Assembly (NCBI GenBank): GCA_963794415.1
Contig: CAWCDI010000005.1
Coordinates: 297,560 to 361,559 of the forward strand
Reading direction: 5' to 3'
Source: CAVPTL01 sp963794415
GTDB taxonomy: Bacteria; Actinomycetota; Thermoleophilia; Gaiellales; JAICJC01
Length of the DNA stretch: 64,000 nucleotides
Positions within the stretch are counted from its first letter, which is position 1, and the number at the start of each line of letters is the position of its first letter. A program made the position numbers and the translations under genes. Below the pieces are notes generated by a model that saw only the letters and a program-made list of their open reading frames with translations, did no database searches and had not been told where the DNA came from. Shown piece after piece: positions 1 through 8,396 of the stretch.

Positions 1-2162
1 ACGTAGGTGGTGGCGACCCGCAGCGTCCGGCTCGCCTCGGGCACGCCGGCCGGCGGCGTCCAGAGCTGGAACGCGCGCTGATAGGCCGCGTTTGCCTCGC
101 TGAATCGCATGGACGTATGCAGCGCAAGCGCGAGCTTGAAGAGCACGCCGGCGGCCTCCTGATCCTCGCCGCGGCGCTCGAGCACCTGAAGGAGCGCGCG
201 GTAGTGGCCGATCGCCTCGTCGAGCGCCCAGTTTCGCCGGGCGCGATCGCCGGCGAGCGCGAGGTACTGCGCGGCGCGATCATCGTCGGCGGCCTCCAGC
301 CAGTGGTGGGCGAGCAGGCCGTACACCTCCTCGAGCGCCTCGGCATGCCGGTGCTCGAGCCACGCCGCGGCCCGCGCGTGCAGCTCCCGGCGCCGGTCGC
401 TCACGAGCGTGCGGTAGGCGCCCTCCTGGATGAGCGCGTGCTTGAACCGGTACTCCGGCTCGGGCCAGCGGCGCTCCTCGTGCACCAGGTCAAGCCGCTG
501 CAGCTCGCGCAGGCCGGCCTGCAGGTCGATGCCCTCGCCGGCGACGCCGGCGAGCAGCGCGAACCCGAACTGGCGGCCGATCACCGACGCTGCGAGCAGC
601 AGCTCGTGATCCTGGGATTCGAGCCGGTCGATGCGCGCGAGGATGACCTGCTCGACGGTCGGCGGCAGCTCGACCGCGGTCTCTCGCACCAGCTCCCAGC
701 GCCCGTCGCGCTGGGCCAGCGCACCGGAGTCGGCCATCGAGCGCAGGAGCTCCTCGAGGTAGAACGGGTTGCCCTCGCCGGCGTCCAGGAGCCGGGTGCG
801 GACCCCGGGCGGGAAGCTCTGCATGTCGGCCAGCGTCTCGAGGAGCTCGTCGGTGGCGGCGCCCGAGAGCGGCCGCAGCGAGAGCTCCCGCAGGCGGTGG
901 GGGTAGTCGCGCGCGGCCGCCCCGCGCACCTGCTGCCAGCCGTGGTCGCGCTCGGGCCGCGCGGTCACCATCACCAGGAGCGCTGTCCGCTCAACCGCCC
1001 CCAGCAGCCGCTCGATCAGCGCGAGCGAGGTTGCATCCGCCCAGTGGAGATCCTCGATGAGCACCGCGACGGGCCGGTCGCGCGACAGCGCCTCGAGCAG
1101 ATGCTCGACCACCTCGAAGGTGCGGTACTGGAGCGCCTCGGGCGCGAGCTCAGCCACCCGCGCCTGCGCCTGGGGCTCGAGCGTGAGGCCAAGGAGCGCC
1201 CCCAGGTAGGGGTAGTAGGTCTCCGACCGGTCGCCCAGCAGGCCGTCGAGCGCCCGGCGAAGCGCGACGCGCACGCGCAGGTCGGGCTCGTTCACGCCCA
1301 CGCCGAGCCAGCCGCGAAGCAGGTCGCGAAACGGCCAGTAGGGCATCGACTCTCCAAAGCTCACGCACCGGCCCTCGAGCCAGAGCGGAGCCGCCGGCGC
1401 GCCGCTCGTCGCCGAGAAGAGCTCGTGCAGCTCGGCGGTGAGGCGGCTCTTGCCGACGCCCGGCTCGCCCACCACCACCACGATGCCGCCCGATCCCGAG
1501 GCGACGGCTTCCACGGCCGCCCGGCCCTCGGAGAGCTCGGGCGAGCGTCCCACGAGCGGCGTCGCGCGGGTGCCGTGACGGACGCCGGCGGCGATCACAT
1601 CCAGCACGTCGCAGGCCTCCACCGCCTCGGCGCGGCCGCGGACGTCCAGGCTGCGCAGCTCGCCCCACGTGAAGAGCGCCTCGGCCGAGCGGCGCGTCGC
1701 GAGCGCGGCGAGCACCGATCCGGGGGCGGCAAGCCCCTGCAGCCGCGCGGCCGTATTCACGGTGTCGCCGAAGGCGGCGTACTCCAGCCGGTCGCCCGCG
1801 CCGATCTGGCCGAGCACCGCCTCGCCGGTGTTCACGCCCACGCGCACCCCGAAGCCCTCCACCCCCCAGCCGGCCGCGACCTCGGCCGCATAGCCGCGCA
1901 TCTCGGCAACGATCTCGAGCCCGGCCCGCAGCGCGCGCTCGGCGTCGTCCTCATGCGCGACCGGCGCGCCGAAGAGCGCGAGCACGCCGTCGCCCGCCAG
2001 ATCCTTCACCGTGCCGCCGTAGCGCTCGACCAGCCGCACGATGCGCGCGACCGCCTCGCCCACCACCAGCTTCGCGTCCTCGGCGCCGAGCGAATCGGCG
2101 ATGCCGGTGGAACCGACGAGGTCGGCCACCAGCACCGTGATCACCTTTCGCTCTTCACGCAT
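1..2162 (-). CDS. Class III adenylate/guanylate cyclase with AAA ATPase regulatory domain (C-terminus off the window)
   Basis: The visible 720 residues begin with a class III nucleotide cyclase domain (about residues 1-165: VLVADLVGST near the start, DLAGDGVLALFG, then FGDTVNTAARLQ). An ATPase follows, with Walker A VGEPGVGKSRL near residue 235 and Walker B VLIEDLHWAD near residue 365, then helical tetratricopeptide-like sequence up to the edge. This is the layout of actinobacterial cyclase-ATPase signalling proteins, which probably make cAMP in response to an unknown cue. The metal and transition-state motifs look intact, so activity is plausible. The ATG start is chosen because a -10 hexamer TACCAT lies 6 nt upstream (2169-2174) with no Shine-Dalgarno site, which fits a leaderless mRNA. 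The gene runs off the left edge, so the end is unknown. Confidence 0.88.
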   Translation of the reverse strand, partial: MREERKVITVLVADLVGSTGIADSLGAEDAKLVVGEAVARIVRLVERYGGTVKDLAGDGVLALFGAPVAHEDDAERALRAGLEIVAEMRGYAAEVAAGWGVEGFGVRVGVNTGEAVLGQIGAGDRLEYAAFGDTVNTAARLQGLAAPGSVLAALATRRSAEALFTWGELRSLDVRGRAEAVEACDVLDVIAAGVRHGTRATPLVGRSPELSEGRAAVEAVASGSGGIVVVVGEPGVGKSRLTAELHELFSATSGAPAAPLWLEGRCVSFGESMPYWPFRDLLRGWLGVGVNEPDLRVRVALRRALDGLLGDRSETYYPYLGALLGLTLEPQAQARVAELAPEALQYRTFEVVEHLLEALSRDRPVAVLIEDLHWADATSLALIERLLGAVERTALLVMVTARPERDHGWQQVRGAAARDYPHRLRELSLRPLSGAATDELLETLADMQSFPPGVRTRLLDAGEGNPFYLEELLRSMADSGALAQRDGRWELVRETAVELPPTVEQVILARIDRLESQDHELLLAASVIGRQFGFALLAGVAGEGIDLQAGLRELQRLDLVHEERRWPEPEYRFKHALIQEGAYRTLVSDRRRELHARAAAWLEHRHAEALEEVYGLLAHHWLEAADDDRAAQYLALAGDRARRNWALDEAIGHYRALLQVLERRGEDQEAAGVLFKLALALHTSMRFSEANAAYQRAFQLWTPPAGVPEASRTLRVATTY

Positions 2163-2186
2163 CCAGCGATGGTAGAGGCTCTGCGG

Positions 2187-2666
2187 TCAGGCGGCGCGGC
2201 GAATCTGGTCGCCGCGCCGCGCCGGAGCGCGGCGCGGGCGTGACGAGATGGGCACCGGCGGGGCCGGCGGGCGCCTGCGCCCCCGCTTCACGGCCCGCAC
2301 CAGCCGCTCGCCCCAGATCTCCCACGAGATGCACGTGGGCACCACCAGCATGAGCGCCGTGGCCACATCGCGCCACACCGAGGCGGACGGCTGCAGCTGG
2401 AATCCGAGCACCGCGATCCACATCGAGGCCACGGTGATCTTCACCGAGCGAAGGCCCGGGCGGTAGCGCACGCGCGACCAGACCAGCACGGCCGGCATCT
2501 GCAGGAGCAGCACGACCGGCACGATGTCGGCCACGTGCGACGTCGCGGTCAGCACGCCGGCGACCGCCATGGTCAGCACGGCCTCGGCCACCATGATGGC
2601 CTCCCAGGCGGTTGGCCACCCCGGGCGGGTGCGGGCTGCTTGCCGTTGAACGGCTACGAGATACAA
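2187..2666 (-). CDS. Small predicted membrane protein, unknown function
   Basis: 159 residues if translation begins at the TTG at 2666, which has a strong ribosome site AAGGAG 8 nt upstream. A shorter start at ATG 2594 gives 135 residues. The middle holds three or four hydrophobic segments (for example LTMAVAGVLTAT, VPVVLLLQMPAVLVW, VATALMLVVP), followed by a basic, Pro/Arg-rich cytoplasmic-looking tail. I recognise no family. It ends 24 nt before the cyclase start in the same direction, but the cyclase has its own promoter hexamer in that gap, so co-transcription is optional. Confidence 0.6.
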   Translation of the reverse strand: MYLVAVQRQAARTRPGWPTAWEAIMVAEAVLTMAVAGVLTATSHVADIVPVVLLLQMPAVLVWSRVRYRPGLRSVKITVASMWIAVLGFQLQPSASVWRDVATALMLVVPTCISWEIWGERLVRAVKRGRRRPPAPPVPISSRPRRAPARRGDQIRRAA

Positions 2667-2734
2667 AAGACTCACTCCTTCTCGTGTACTCTCGTCCCGC
2701 CCTGACCCTAGCGCATGACCCGTCCGGGGGAGAC

Positions 2735-3046
2735 TCAGGCCGGAGCCATGAAGGTGCGCTCGATCTGCGCGACGATGGGGCCGTCGGCCTCGCTCACCTC
2801 GACGATGTGGTGCCAGCGCGGATCGGCCACGAAGCCGGCCCAGGCGGCGTCCATCGCGTCCCTGTCGTCCCACTGCATCGTGTAGAGCAGCACGTCGGGA
2901 TCGTCAACGTCCACCCAGAACGCGGTCACCGTCATGCCGCGATCGGCGAAGAGCGCGAGGGTGTGGTCGTGGAAGCGGTCGAGCACCGCCTGGCCCCGGC
3001 CGGGCACCGCCGTGTAGCGCCGCAGCTCGATGATGGGGGAGATCAC
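2735..3046 (-). CDS. NIPSNAP family protein
   Basis: 103 residues, matching the NIPSNAP ferredoxin-like fold: it opens with IIELRRYTAVPGRG, the typical first strand and turn, and includes the LDRFHDHTLALF helix and a WVDVDDPD strand. Such proteins often accompany catabolic monooxygenases; their biochemical role is mostly unknown. The ATG overlaps the stop of the upstream fusion enzyme by 4 nt (ATGA), so the two genes are almost certainly translationally coupled. Confidence 0.85.
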   Translation of the reverse strand: MISPIIELRRYTAVPGRGQAVLDRFHDHTLALFADRGMTVTAFWVDVDDPDVLLYTMQWDDRDAMDAAWAGFVADPRWHHIVEVSEADGPIVAQIERTFMAPA

Positions 3047-4950
3047 GCGAGCCCCATCTGGGCGAGCACGGCCCGGGCGAGCTCGCTCCCGGGATCGCCG
3101 AGCGCCTCGATAGCGGTGTAGTGGTGGTGGCCCTCCATGACCATCGGCGCGACCGGGGCTTCGCTCCCCCAGCGCTCCTCGATGAGCGCGTTCTGGCGGA
3201 GAAACTCCTCGCCCTCGAGGCCGCCCACCGCGGCGATCAGCGGCGCGGCTGAGGAAGGGCGCAGGAGGCTCGGGCTGTTGCGAAGCGCCGTCGCGCGATC
3301 GAGCCCCAGCGTGTCGTTCAGGTAGGAGAGGCGGATCGGCTCCAGGTCGTAGAGGCCGCTGATGCCGCAGCCGCCGCGCACGACGTCATCGGCGAGGCCG
3401 AGCGGCTGCTGCCATCCGCCGGCCATCAGCATGCCCACGATCTGGCCGCCGGCGGAGTGGCCCGAGACGTGGATGCGGCCAGGGTCGAGGCCGAGCTCGG
3501 CTGCGTGCTGGTACACGTAGGCGAGAGCAGCCCGGCACTGGCGGATGAGCTCGTCGAACGGCACGCTCGGCACCAGCGCATACTCGGCCACCACCAGCGC
3601 GGCGCCTGCCTCGATGAAGGTGTCGGCGAGAAACGAGTAGCGCTCCTTCTCGCTGCTTCGCCAGTATCCGCCGTGGAAGAAGATGTTCACGGGAAGCGGC
3701 GCGACCGCGCCAGGCGGCGTGAACACGTCGAGCCGCTCGCGGGGATGATCGCCGTAGGCCACATCGAGCTGGGCGCCGGGCCTCGTGCGCCGCTCGGCGC
3801 TTCGGGCGACGAAGCGCGCGACGTGCTCCTCGTAGTCCGGGGCGCGATGGCTGGGGTTGAGGAGGTTGTCGAGCCGCTCGCGGCCGTAGCGCACGTGCCG
3901 GTGGTGGAACTCGGGCATCACCTCGGCGGCGAAGAGCCTCATCGCCTTGACGACCCGCTCGTGGCTCGAGAGGTAGTCGAAGTAGAGGCTGAGGTGATCG
4001 ACGCCCAGCTCGTGGTAGGGCCGCACCTGGTCACGCACCCGCTCGGGCGTCCCGAACGGCACGTTTGCGATCACGTCCTCGGCGCCGATCTCGTGCTCGA
4101 CCGGGCGGATCTGGGTCTTGCCGTTGAGGTACACCTCGTTGCCCTCGAGCTGCGCGTAGAGGCCGCGGTGGATGCGCAGCACGTCGGCCATCGCCGCGTC
4201 CACCTCGTCCTCCGTCTCGCCGACGAACACGGTGCGGTTGACCGCGAACTGGGCGTCGGCGCGGTGGAATCCGAACTCGGCGAGGCCGCGCTGGAACTGC
4301 TCGTAGCCCTCGGCGAGGTAGTCGAAGGGGTTTCGGAAGGGGCTCGTGATCACCTTCGGCGGGACGCCCAGCTTGCGGCAGTTCTCGACCTGGCCGTAGA
4401 TCGACCACGGCGTAACGGCCGAGAGCCAGAGCGACGGGTGCGGCTCGGACACCGGCCGCGGCACGACGGTGGTGGGCGGGAAGCTCCAGAAGCGGCCCTC
4501 GTGCGGGGTGTCCTCGTCGTTTCGCCAGGCGGTGGCCATCACGTCGAGGTGCTCGTAGAAGTGGGCGCGGCTGGTATCGACGTCCATCTCACGCTGGAAC
4601 CGCACGGCCTCGTAGCCCGACGAGCCGCGGCCCACGGCGAGCTCGAACCGCCCCGGGTACATCACGTCGAGCTGCGCGATGCGGCCGGCCAGCTGCAGCG
4701 GGTGGTGGTCGCGCAGGATGACCACGGCGACGCCGACGCGGATGCGCTCGGTGCGCTCGAAGATGCGCACGGCCATCTGCAGCGGATCGGGCAGCAGGTT
4801 GTAGTCGTTGAAGTGGTGCTCCACCAGCCAGACGATGTCGTAGCCCAGCTCGTCGGCCAGCACGGCCTGGTCGGTGATGTCGGCGAAGAGCTGCGACTCG
4901 GTGCGCTCGTGGCCCAGGTTGTGCGCTCCGATGAAGATCCCGAACTCCAC
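3043..4950 (-). CDS. Fusion: luciferase-like flavin monooxygenase plus arylformamidase-like alpha/beta hydrolase
   Basis: 635 residues. Residues 1-350 are a bacterial luciferase-like (LLM class) flavin-dependent oxidoreductase (FGIFIGAHN at the start, WLVEHHF 41-47, YPGRFELAVGRGSSGYE 99-114). Residues from about 368 onward are an alpha/beta hydrolase with oxyanion motif HGGYW (426-430), nucleophile elbow GHSAGG (Ser499), SGLYDLEPI (531-539) and His608-610, closest in pattern to bacterial arylformamidases. A monooxygenase joined to a hydrolase suggests oxygenation followed by ester or amide cleavage; the substrate is not evident. The GTG start has SD AAGGAG with 6-nt spacing. A reading frame extends 42 codons upstream but would run through the TetR promoter. 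Its own -10 is probably TATCGT at 4992-4997. Confidence 0.85.
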   Translation of the reverse strand: MEFGIFIGAHNLGHERTESQLFADITDQAVLADELGYDIVWLVEHHFNDYNLLPDPLQMAVRIFERTERIRVGVAVVILRDHHPLQLAGRIAQLDVMYPGRFELAVGRGSSGYEAVRFQREMDVDTSRAHFYEHLDVMATAWRNDEDTPHEGRFWSFPPTTVVPRPVSEPHPSLWLSAVTPWSIYGQVENCRKLGVPPKVITSPFRNPFDYLAEGYEQFQRGLAEFGFHRADAQFAVNRTVFVGETEDEVDAAMADVLRIHRGLYAQLEGNEVYLNGKTQIRPVEHEIGAEDVIANVPFGTPERVRDQVRPYHELGVDHLSLYFDYLSSHERVVKAMRLFAAEVMPEFHHRHVRYGRERLDNLLNPSHRAPDYEEHVARFVARSAERRTRPGAQLDVAYGDHPRERLDVFTPPGAVAPLPVNIFFHGGYWRSSEKERYSFLADTFIEAGAALVVAEYALVPSVPFDELIRQCRAALAYVYQHAAELGLDPGRIHVSGHSAGGQIVGMLMAGGWQQPLGLADDVVRGGCGISGLYDLEPIRLSYLNDTLGLDRATALRNSPSLLRPSSAAPLIAAVGGLEGEEFLRQNALIEERWGSEAPVAPMVMEGHHHYTAIEALGDPGSELARAVLAQMGLA

Positions 4951-4960
4951 GCTTGGCTCC

Positions 4961-4982
4961 TTACTGATCGACTGCCCAGTAA
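4961..4982. promoter_or_regulatory. Candidate TetR operator between the fusion enzyme and TetR genes
   Basis: A 22-bp interrupted palindrome with arms TTACTG and CAGTAA and an inner ACTG/CAGT repeat. It overlaps the likely -35 of the TetR gene and lies just downstream of the predicted start of transcription of the fusion gene, so one bound dimer could repress both. Back-to-back -10 boxes TACGAT (4991-4996, plus strand) and TATCGT (4992-4997, minus strand) share the same bases. Assignment to this regulator is inferred from position only. Confidence 0.5.
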
Positions 4983-5002
4983 CTTCGGCATACGATATCT
5001 GC

Positions 5003-5605
5003 GTGCCCCCGGCGATGCAACCCAAGCGCGTGCGCCAGCCGCCCGACGTGCGGCGGGCCGCGATCCTCGACGCCACCGTCGCGTGCCTGGTCGAGCACGG
5101 CGCGACGGGCGCCTCGACGCGCGTGATCGCGGCGCGGGCGGGGGTTGCGCCGGCGCTTCTGGCCTACCACTTCGGCAGCAAGGAGCGGCTGCTCGAGGCC
5201 ACCTACCGGCACCTCTCCGACGAGCTCGCCGTGGCGGGCGGCGAGGCCGTGGCGGCCGCCGGCGACGACCCCCGGGCGCGGCTTCGGGCGTTCCTCGAGA
5301 CGGGCTTTCGCCCCCCGTTCCTCGATGCGCAGCAGCTCACCGCGCGCGTCGTGCTCTGGAGCATCGCCGCCACCGAGCCGGCGCTGCACGCCGTGCACGT
5401 CGAGCTCTACGACCGCTACCGCTCGGAGCTGCACGCGCTGATCGCGCCGCTCGCGCCCGGCGGGCGGGTGGATCCGCGGCTGGTCTTCGCGGTCTCGGCG
5501 CTCCTCGACGGCCTCTGGCTCGAGCGCTCGGCGGGCGCGCGCGACTACGACACGAGCGCGATGATCGACACCTGCATGCGCCTCATCGAGGGAGCGCTCG
5601 GCTGA
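5003..5605 (+). CDS. TetR/AcrR family transcriptional regulator (BetI-like)
   Basis: 200 residues. The N-terminal helix-turn-helix (RRAAILDATVACLVEHG through VAPALLAYHFGSKERLL) is a textbook TetR domain, and the C-terminal half resembles the BetI-type ligand domain. It is divergent from the monooxygenase-hydrolase/NIPSNAP operon and probably represses it. The GTG at 5003 is preferred because a -10 TACGAT (4991-4996) lies exactly 6 nt upstream, with a -35-like TCGACT at 4968-4973 (17-nt spacing) and no SD site; ATG 5015 is an alternative. The 3' end overlaps the convergent photolyase gene by 23 nt. Confidence 0.9.
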   Translation: MPPAMQPKRVRQPPDVRRAAILDATVACLVEHGATGASTRVIAARAGVAPALLAYHFGSKERLLEATYRHLSDELAVAGGEAVAAAGDDPRARLRAFLETGFRPPFLDAQQLTARVVLWSIAATEPALHAVHVELYDRYRSELHALIAPLAPGGRVDPRLVFAVSALLDGLWLERSAGARDYDTSAMIDTCMRLIEGALG

Positions 5606-6953
5606 ACTTCGCGATGGCCCGCTCGCGGGCTGCGGCGTGATCGACGATGGGGTCGCGCGGCTGGTGGACGCCGGCGTCGGGCACGTCGGCGAGACCGGGC
5701 ACGTACCGGCGGATGAACTCGCCGCGGGGATCCCAGCGCTTCGACTGCACGGTGGGGTTCATCACCCGGAAGTAGGGCGCGGCGTCGGTGCCGGTGGAGG
5801 CAGACCACTGCCAGCCCCCGACGTTGGCCGCCTGGTCGTAGTCCATGAGGGTGCGCCGGAAGTAGCGCTCGCCGATGGCCCAGTGCACGTCCAGATCCTT
5901 GGTGAGGAACATCGCGGTGATCATGCGAAGACGGTTGTGCATGAAGCCGGTCTGGTTGAGCTGGGCCATGGCGGCATCGACGATGGGGTACCCCGTGCGG
6001 CCCTCCTGCCAGGCGGCGATCAGGCGCTCGTCGTTGCTCCACGTGACAGCTGCGTAGCGCTTCTGGAACGGCTCGGTGACGGTCTCGGGATGGTGTGCGA
6101 GGATCATCCTGGAGAAGTCGCGCCAGATGAGCTCGGACACGAACGTCTCGCCGGCGGTGGGATGCGTGAGGGCGGCTGCGAGCACCTGGCGGATCGAGAG
6201 GGTGCCGGCATTCAGGTGCGCCGAAAGCCGTGACGTGCCGTCGCGAAGCGCCGGGGTATCCCGGGTCTTCGCGTAGGTGGCGAGCGAGCTCTCGGTGAAC
6301 GCTTCGAGGCGGCGGTGGCCGGCGCGCTCGCCCGGCTGGATGTCGAGCTCGGCGCCGGCGAACCCCAGCGAGCCCAGCGTAGGAAGTCTTCCGGCCGCGA
6401 CGCGGGGCCCGGGCGCGGTCTTCGGCGGGAGCCCCAGCGGCTGCGGCGGCGAAGCATGAAGCGCCTTCAGGTATGACCGCCGGTAGGGCGTGAACACCGA
6501 GTATGCCTCGCCCTGACCGGTGAGGATCTCGCGCTCCTCGAACTGCACGGCGTCCTTGCAGGAGCAGGTCTCGAGCCCGCGCTCGGCGGCCGCGCGCTCG
6601 AGCCGCGCATCGAGCGCCCGCTGAGCGGGCTCGTAGTCGCGGTTCCAGAAGATGGCATCCGCCCTGACCGTTTCGGCGACGTCGAGCAGCTCGGCCACGG
6701 GATCGGCGCCCCGGCGGATGACCAGGGTGATGCCGCGATCGGCCAGCGCGCGCTGGAGCTCGGCGAGCGAGTCGAGCCAGAACCGGGCCTGGAACGCCCC
6801 GAGCTGCTCCTGCTGGGCCGGCCACCAGCGATCGTCGATGACGAACACCCCCACCACGTGCCCGTCGCGCCCGGCCGAGCGCGCGGCAGCGATCAGCCCG
6901 GTGTTGTCACGCACGCGCAGATCGCGCCGGAACCAGTGAATGCAGGTACCCAC
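5583..6953 (-). CDS. phrB: Deoxyribodipyrimidine photolyase (CPD photolyase)
   Basis: 456 residues, normal length. The N-terminal alpha/beta antenna domain starts IHWFRRDLRVRDN. The FAD-binding domain carries TGYPIVDAAMAQL, GFMHNRLRMI and GWQWSASTGTDA with the downstream YFRVMNP, all hallmarks of class I cyclobutane pyrimidine dimer photolyases. It repairs UV-induced dimers using blue light. The start is a GTG; a run of Gs just upstream is too close for a good SD site. Monocistronic by context: it is followed by the convergent TetR gene and preceded by a divergent gene across a palindromic repeat. Confidence 0.95.
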   Translation of the reverse strand: MGTCIHWFRRDLRVRDNTGLIAAARSAGRDGHVVGVFVIDDRWWPAQQEQLGAFQARFWLDSLAELQRALADRGITLVIRRGADPVAELLDVAETVRADAIFWNRDYEPAQRALDARLERAAAERGLETCSCKDAVQFEEREILTGQGEAYSVFTPYRRSYLKALHASPPQPLGLPPKTAPGPRVAAGRLPTLGSLGFAGAELDIQPGERAGHRRLEAFTESSLATYAKTRDTPALRDGTSRLSAHLNAGTLSIRQVLAAALTHPTAGETFVSELIWRDFSRMILAHHPETVTEPFQKRYAAVTWSNDERLIAAWQEGRTGYPIVDAAMAQLNQTGFMHNRLRMITAMFLTKDLDVHWAIGERYFRRTLMDYDQAANVGGWQWSASTGTDAAPYFRVMNPTVQSKRWDPRGEFIRRYVPGLADVPDAGVHQPRDPIVDHAAARERAIAKFSRALPR

Positions 6954-6974
6954 TCCCCCCTACTACCCGAAACC

Positions 6975-7007
6975 GTGAATGAACGGTGCCAGGCACTTAA
7001 TATTCAC
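6975..7007. repeat. Palindromic intergenic repeat, copy 1
   Basis: 33-bp imperfect palindrome with left arm GTGAATGAACGGTGCC and right arm GGCACTTAATATTCAC around a central A. It is the reverse complement of copies 2 and 4 with one mismatch to copy 2. It lies between divergent photolyase and MmcQ genes and ends 2 nt before the MmcQ ATG, so its TAATAT (6998-7003) is placed as the -10 box of that gene. Confidence 0.9.
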
Positions 7008-7009
7008 GC

Positions 7010-7420
7010 ATGGCGACCATGAACGATCTCGGCCGGCTCTGCCTCGCGATGCCCGGCGCGACCGAGGAGAGCGACGGCGGCCGGCCCGACTACAAGGTGG
7101 ACGGAAAGACGTTCTGCTTCCACCGCGGCGAGCGCAAGGACGCCGTCGATGCGGCCACGGGCGAGCGGCTCGCCGACGTGCTGATGTTCCGGGTGCCGGA
7201 TCTCGACGAGAAGGCGCTCCTGCTCGCCGACGACCGCGGCATCTACTTCACCACGCCCCACTTCGACGGCTACGCGGCGGTGCTGGTGCGCATCCCCGAC
7301 CTCGCCCGGATCGACGAGGCGGAGCTCCGCGACCTGGTCATCGACGCGTGGCTCAGCCGGGCAAAGAAACGCGTCGCCAAGGCCTGGCTCGCCGAGAACG
7401 ACGAGCGTCAGCGCGGCTGA
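7010..7420 (+). CDS. MmcQ/YjbR family protein
   Basis: 136 residues with the CyaY-like fold of the MmcQ/YjbR family (LCLAMPGATEESD, FRVPDLDEKALLL, YFTTPHFDGYAAVLVRI). Members are described as DNA-binding-like, but the function is unsettled. There is no SD site. The ATG follows TAATAT by 6 nt and that hexamer belongs to palindromic repeat copy 1, so the repeat appears to supply the promoter. A second ATG at 7019 is possible. The end overlaps the convergent diguanylate cyclase by 13 nt. Confidence 0.85.
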   Translation: MATMNDLGRLCLAMPGATEESDGGRPDYKVDGKTFCFHRGERKDAVDAATGERLADVLMFRVPDLDEKALLLADDRGIYFTTPHFDGYAAVLVRIPDLARIDEAELRDLVIDAWLSRAKKRVAKAWLAENDERQRG

Positions 7421-8349
7421 TCGCTGCGCCGCCGGCGCTTCTGGCTCTGCATCGACCGGGCCGCGCGCCGGATGAGGTGCCGCGGCTTCTCGCCCGGCTC
7501 GGCCGTCACCACGCCGATCGAGATGCCCTGGCTGAACCGGCGGATCGCCGGCGGCAGGCTGCGCGCGAAGTAGGCGCGCTCGATCTTCTTGGCCCGCTTC
7601 CTGGCCTCCTCGGCCGACGCGTCGGGCAGGATCACCACGAACTCGTCGCCGCCCATCCGCGTCGCCACCTGGTCGCCCTTGAGCGTCTGGCTGATGGCCG
7701 CGCCCAGCGTCACGATCAGCCGGTCGCCCTGGTCGTAGCCGAGCGCGTCGTTGACCTCCTTCAGCCCGTCCACATCCAGCAGGAGCAGGCAGAGCGGCCG
7801 CTGCGTCTTCGAGAACCGGTCGAGCGCGTGATCCAGCGACCGCCGGTTGCCGAGGCCCGTGAGCGAGTCGGTGAGCGCCGCTGATCGCAGCTCGTCGATC
7901 TCGAGCCGCGCGTAGAGCACCGGGGCGACCTGCTCGGCATAGCGGCGGATGCGCTCGCGCTCGAGCGCGTAGATCCAGGTGCCGTCCGAGCGCGAGACGA
8001 TGAGCTCGGCGAGCTTGATGCCGCGGTGGATGAGCGGCGTTCGCACCTCCACCCGGTCGGGCCGGAAGCCGATGGTCTCGATCACCTGATCGGGGTCGGG
8101 CTCGACGTCCAGGTCGTCGTAGACCACGCCGGCGAGCCGCTCGGGGTCGAACTCGCCGACCCGCGCGGCCACGTCGTAGACCATCTCCTCGAGCCCGGCG
8201 CAGACGGCGTCGATCAGCCCGCCGACCGAACGGGTCGAGAGGAGCGCCGAGAGCGCCACCGGCAGGAATTGGTCGAACTCACGATCGGCGTGGTCGTCCC
8301 ACACGCCGTCGTCAGGGGGTACAGCAAGGCTCGCGCGCTGCAAAGTCAC
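7408..8349 (-). CDS. Diguanylate cyclase (GGDEF domain)
   Basis: 313 residues. Residues 1-150 form an N-terminal region that looks GAF-like (weak evidence). The GGDEF domain follows (DSLTGLGNRR at 161-170, LDVDGLKEVND 191-201, active-site GGDEF 233-237). It should make cyclic di-GMP from GTP. The usual inhibitory RxxD site upstream of GGDEF is replaced by Lys224...Gln227, so product inhibition is probably lost. No EAL domain. The GTG start has -10 TAGAGT (8356-8361) 6 nt upstream and no SD, so it is leaderless. Confidence 0.9.
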   Translation of the reverse strand: MTLQRASLAVPPDDGVWDDHADREFDQFLPVALSALLSTRSVGGLIDAVCAGLEEMVYDVAARVGEFDPERLAGVVYDDLDVEPDPDQVIETIGFRPDRVEVRTPLIHRGIKLAELIVSRSDGTWIYALERERIRRYAEQVAPVLYARLEIDELRSAALTDSLTGLGNRRSLDHALDRFSKTQRPLCLLLLDVDGLKEVNDALGYDQGDRLIVTLGAAISQTLKGDQVATRMGGDEFVVILPDASAEEARKRAKKIERAYFARSLPPAIRRFSQGISIGVVTAEPGEKPRHLIRRAARSMQSQKRRRRSDQPR

Positions 8350-8396
8350 ACACCGACTCTACGAGTATCGGGGCGCTTTAGGAACCGTTACCGCTG

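Noticed and set aside
117..2243. A 708-codon plus-strand open frame
   Set aside because: It is the antisense shadow of the cyclase-ATPase gene; its translation is His/Arg/Leu/Ala-rich with no domain, while the minus strand carries clear cyclase and Walker motifs.
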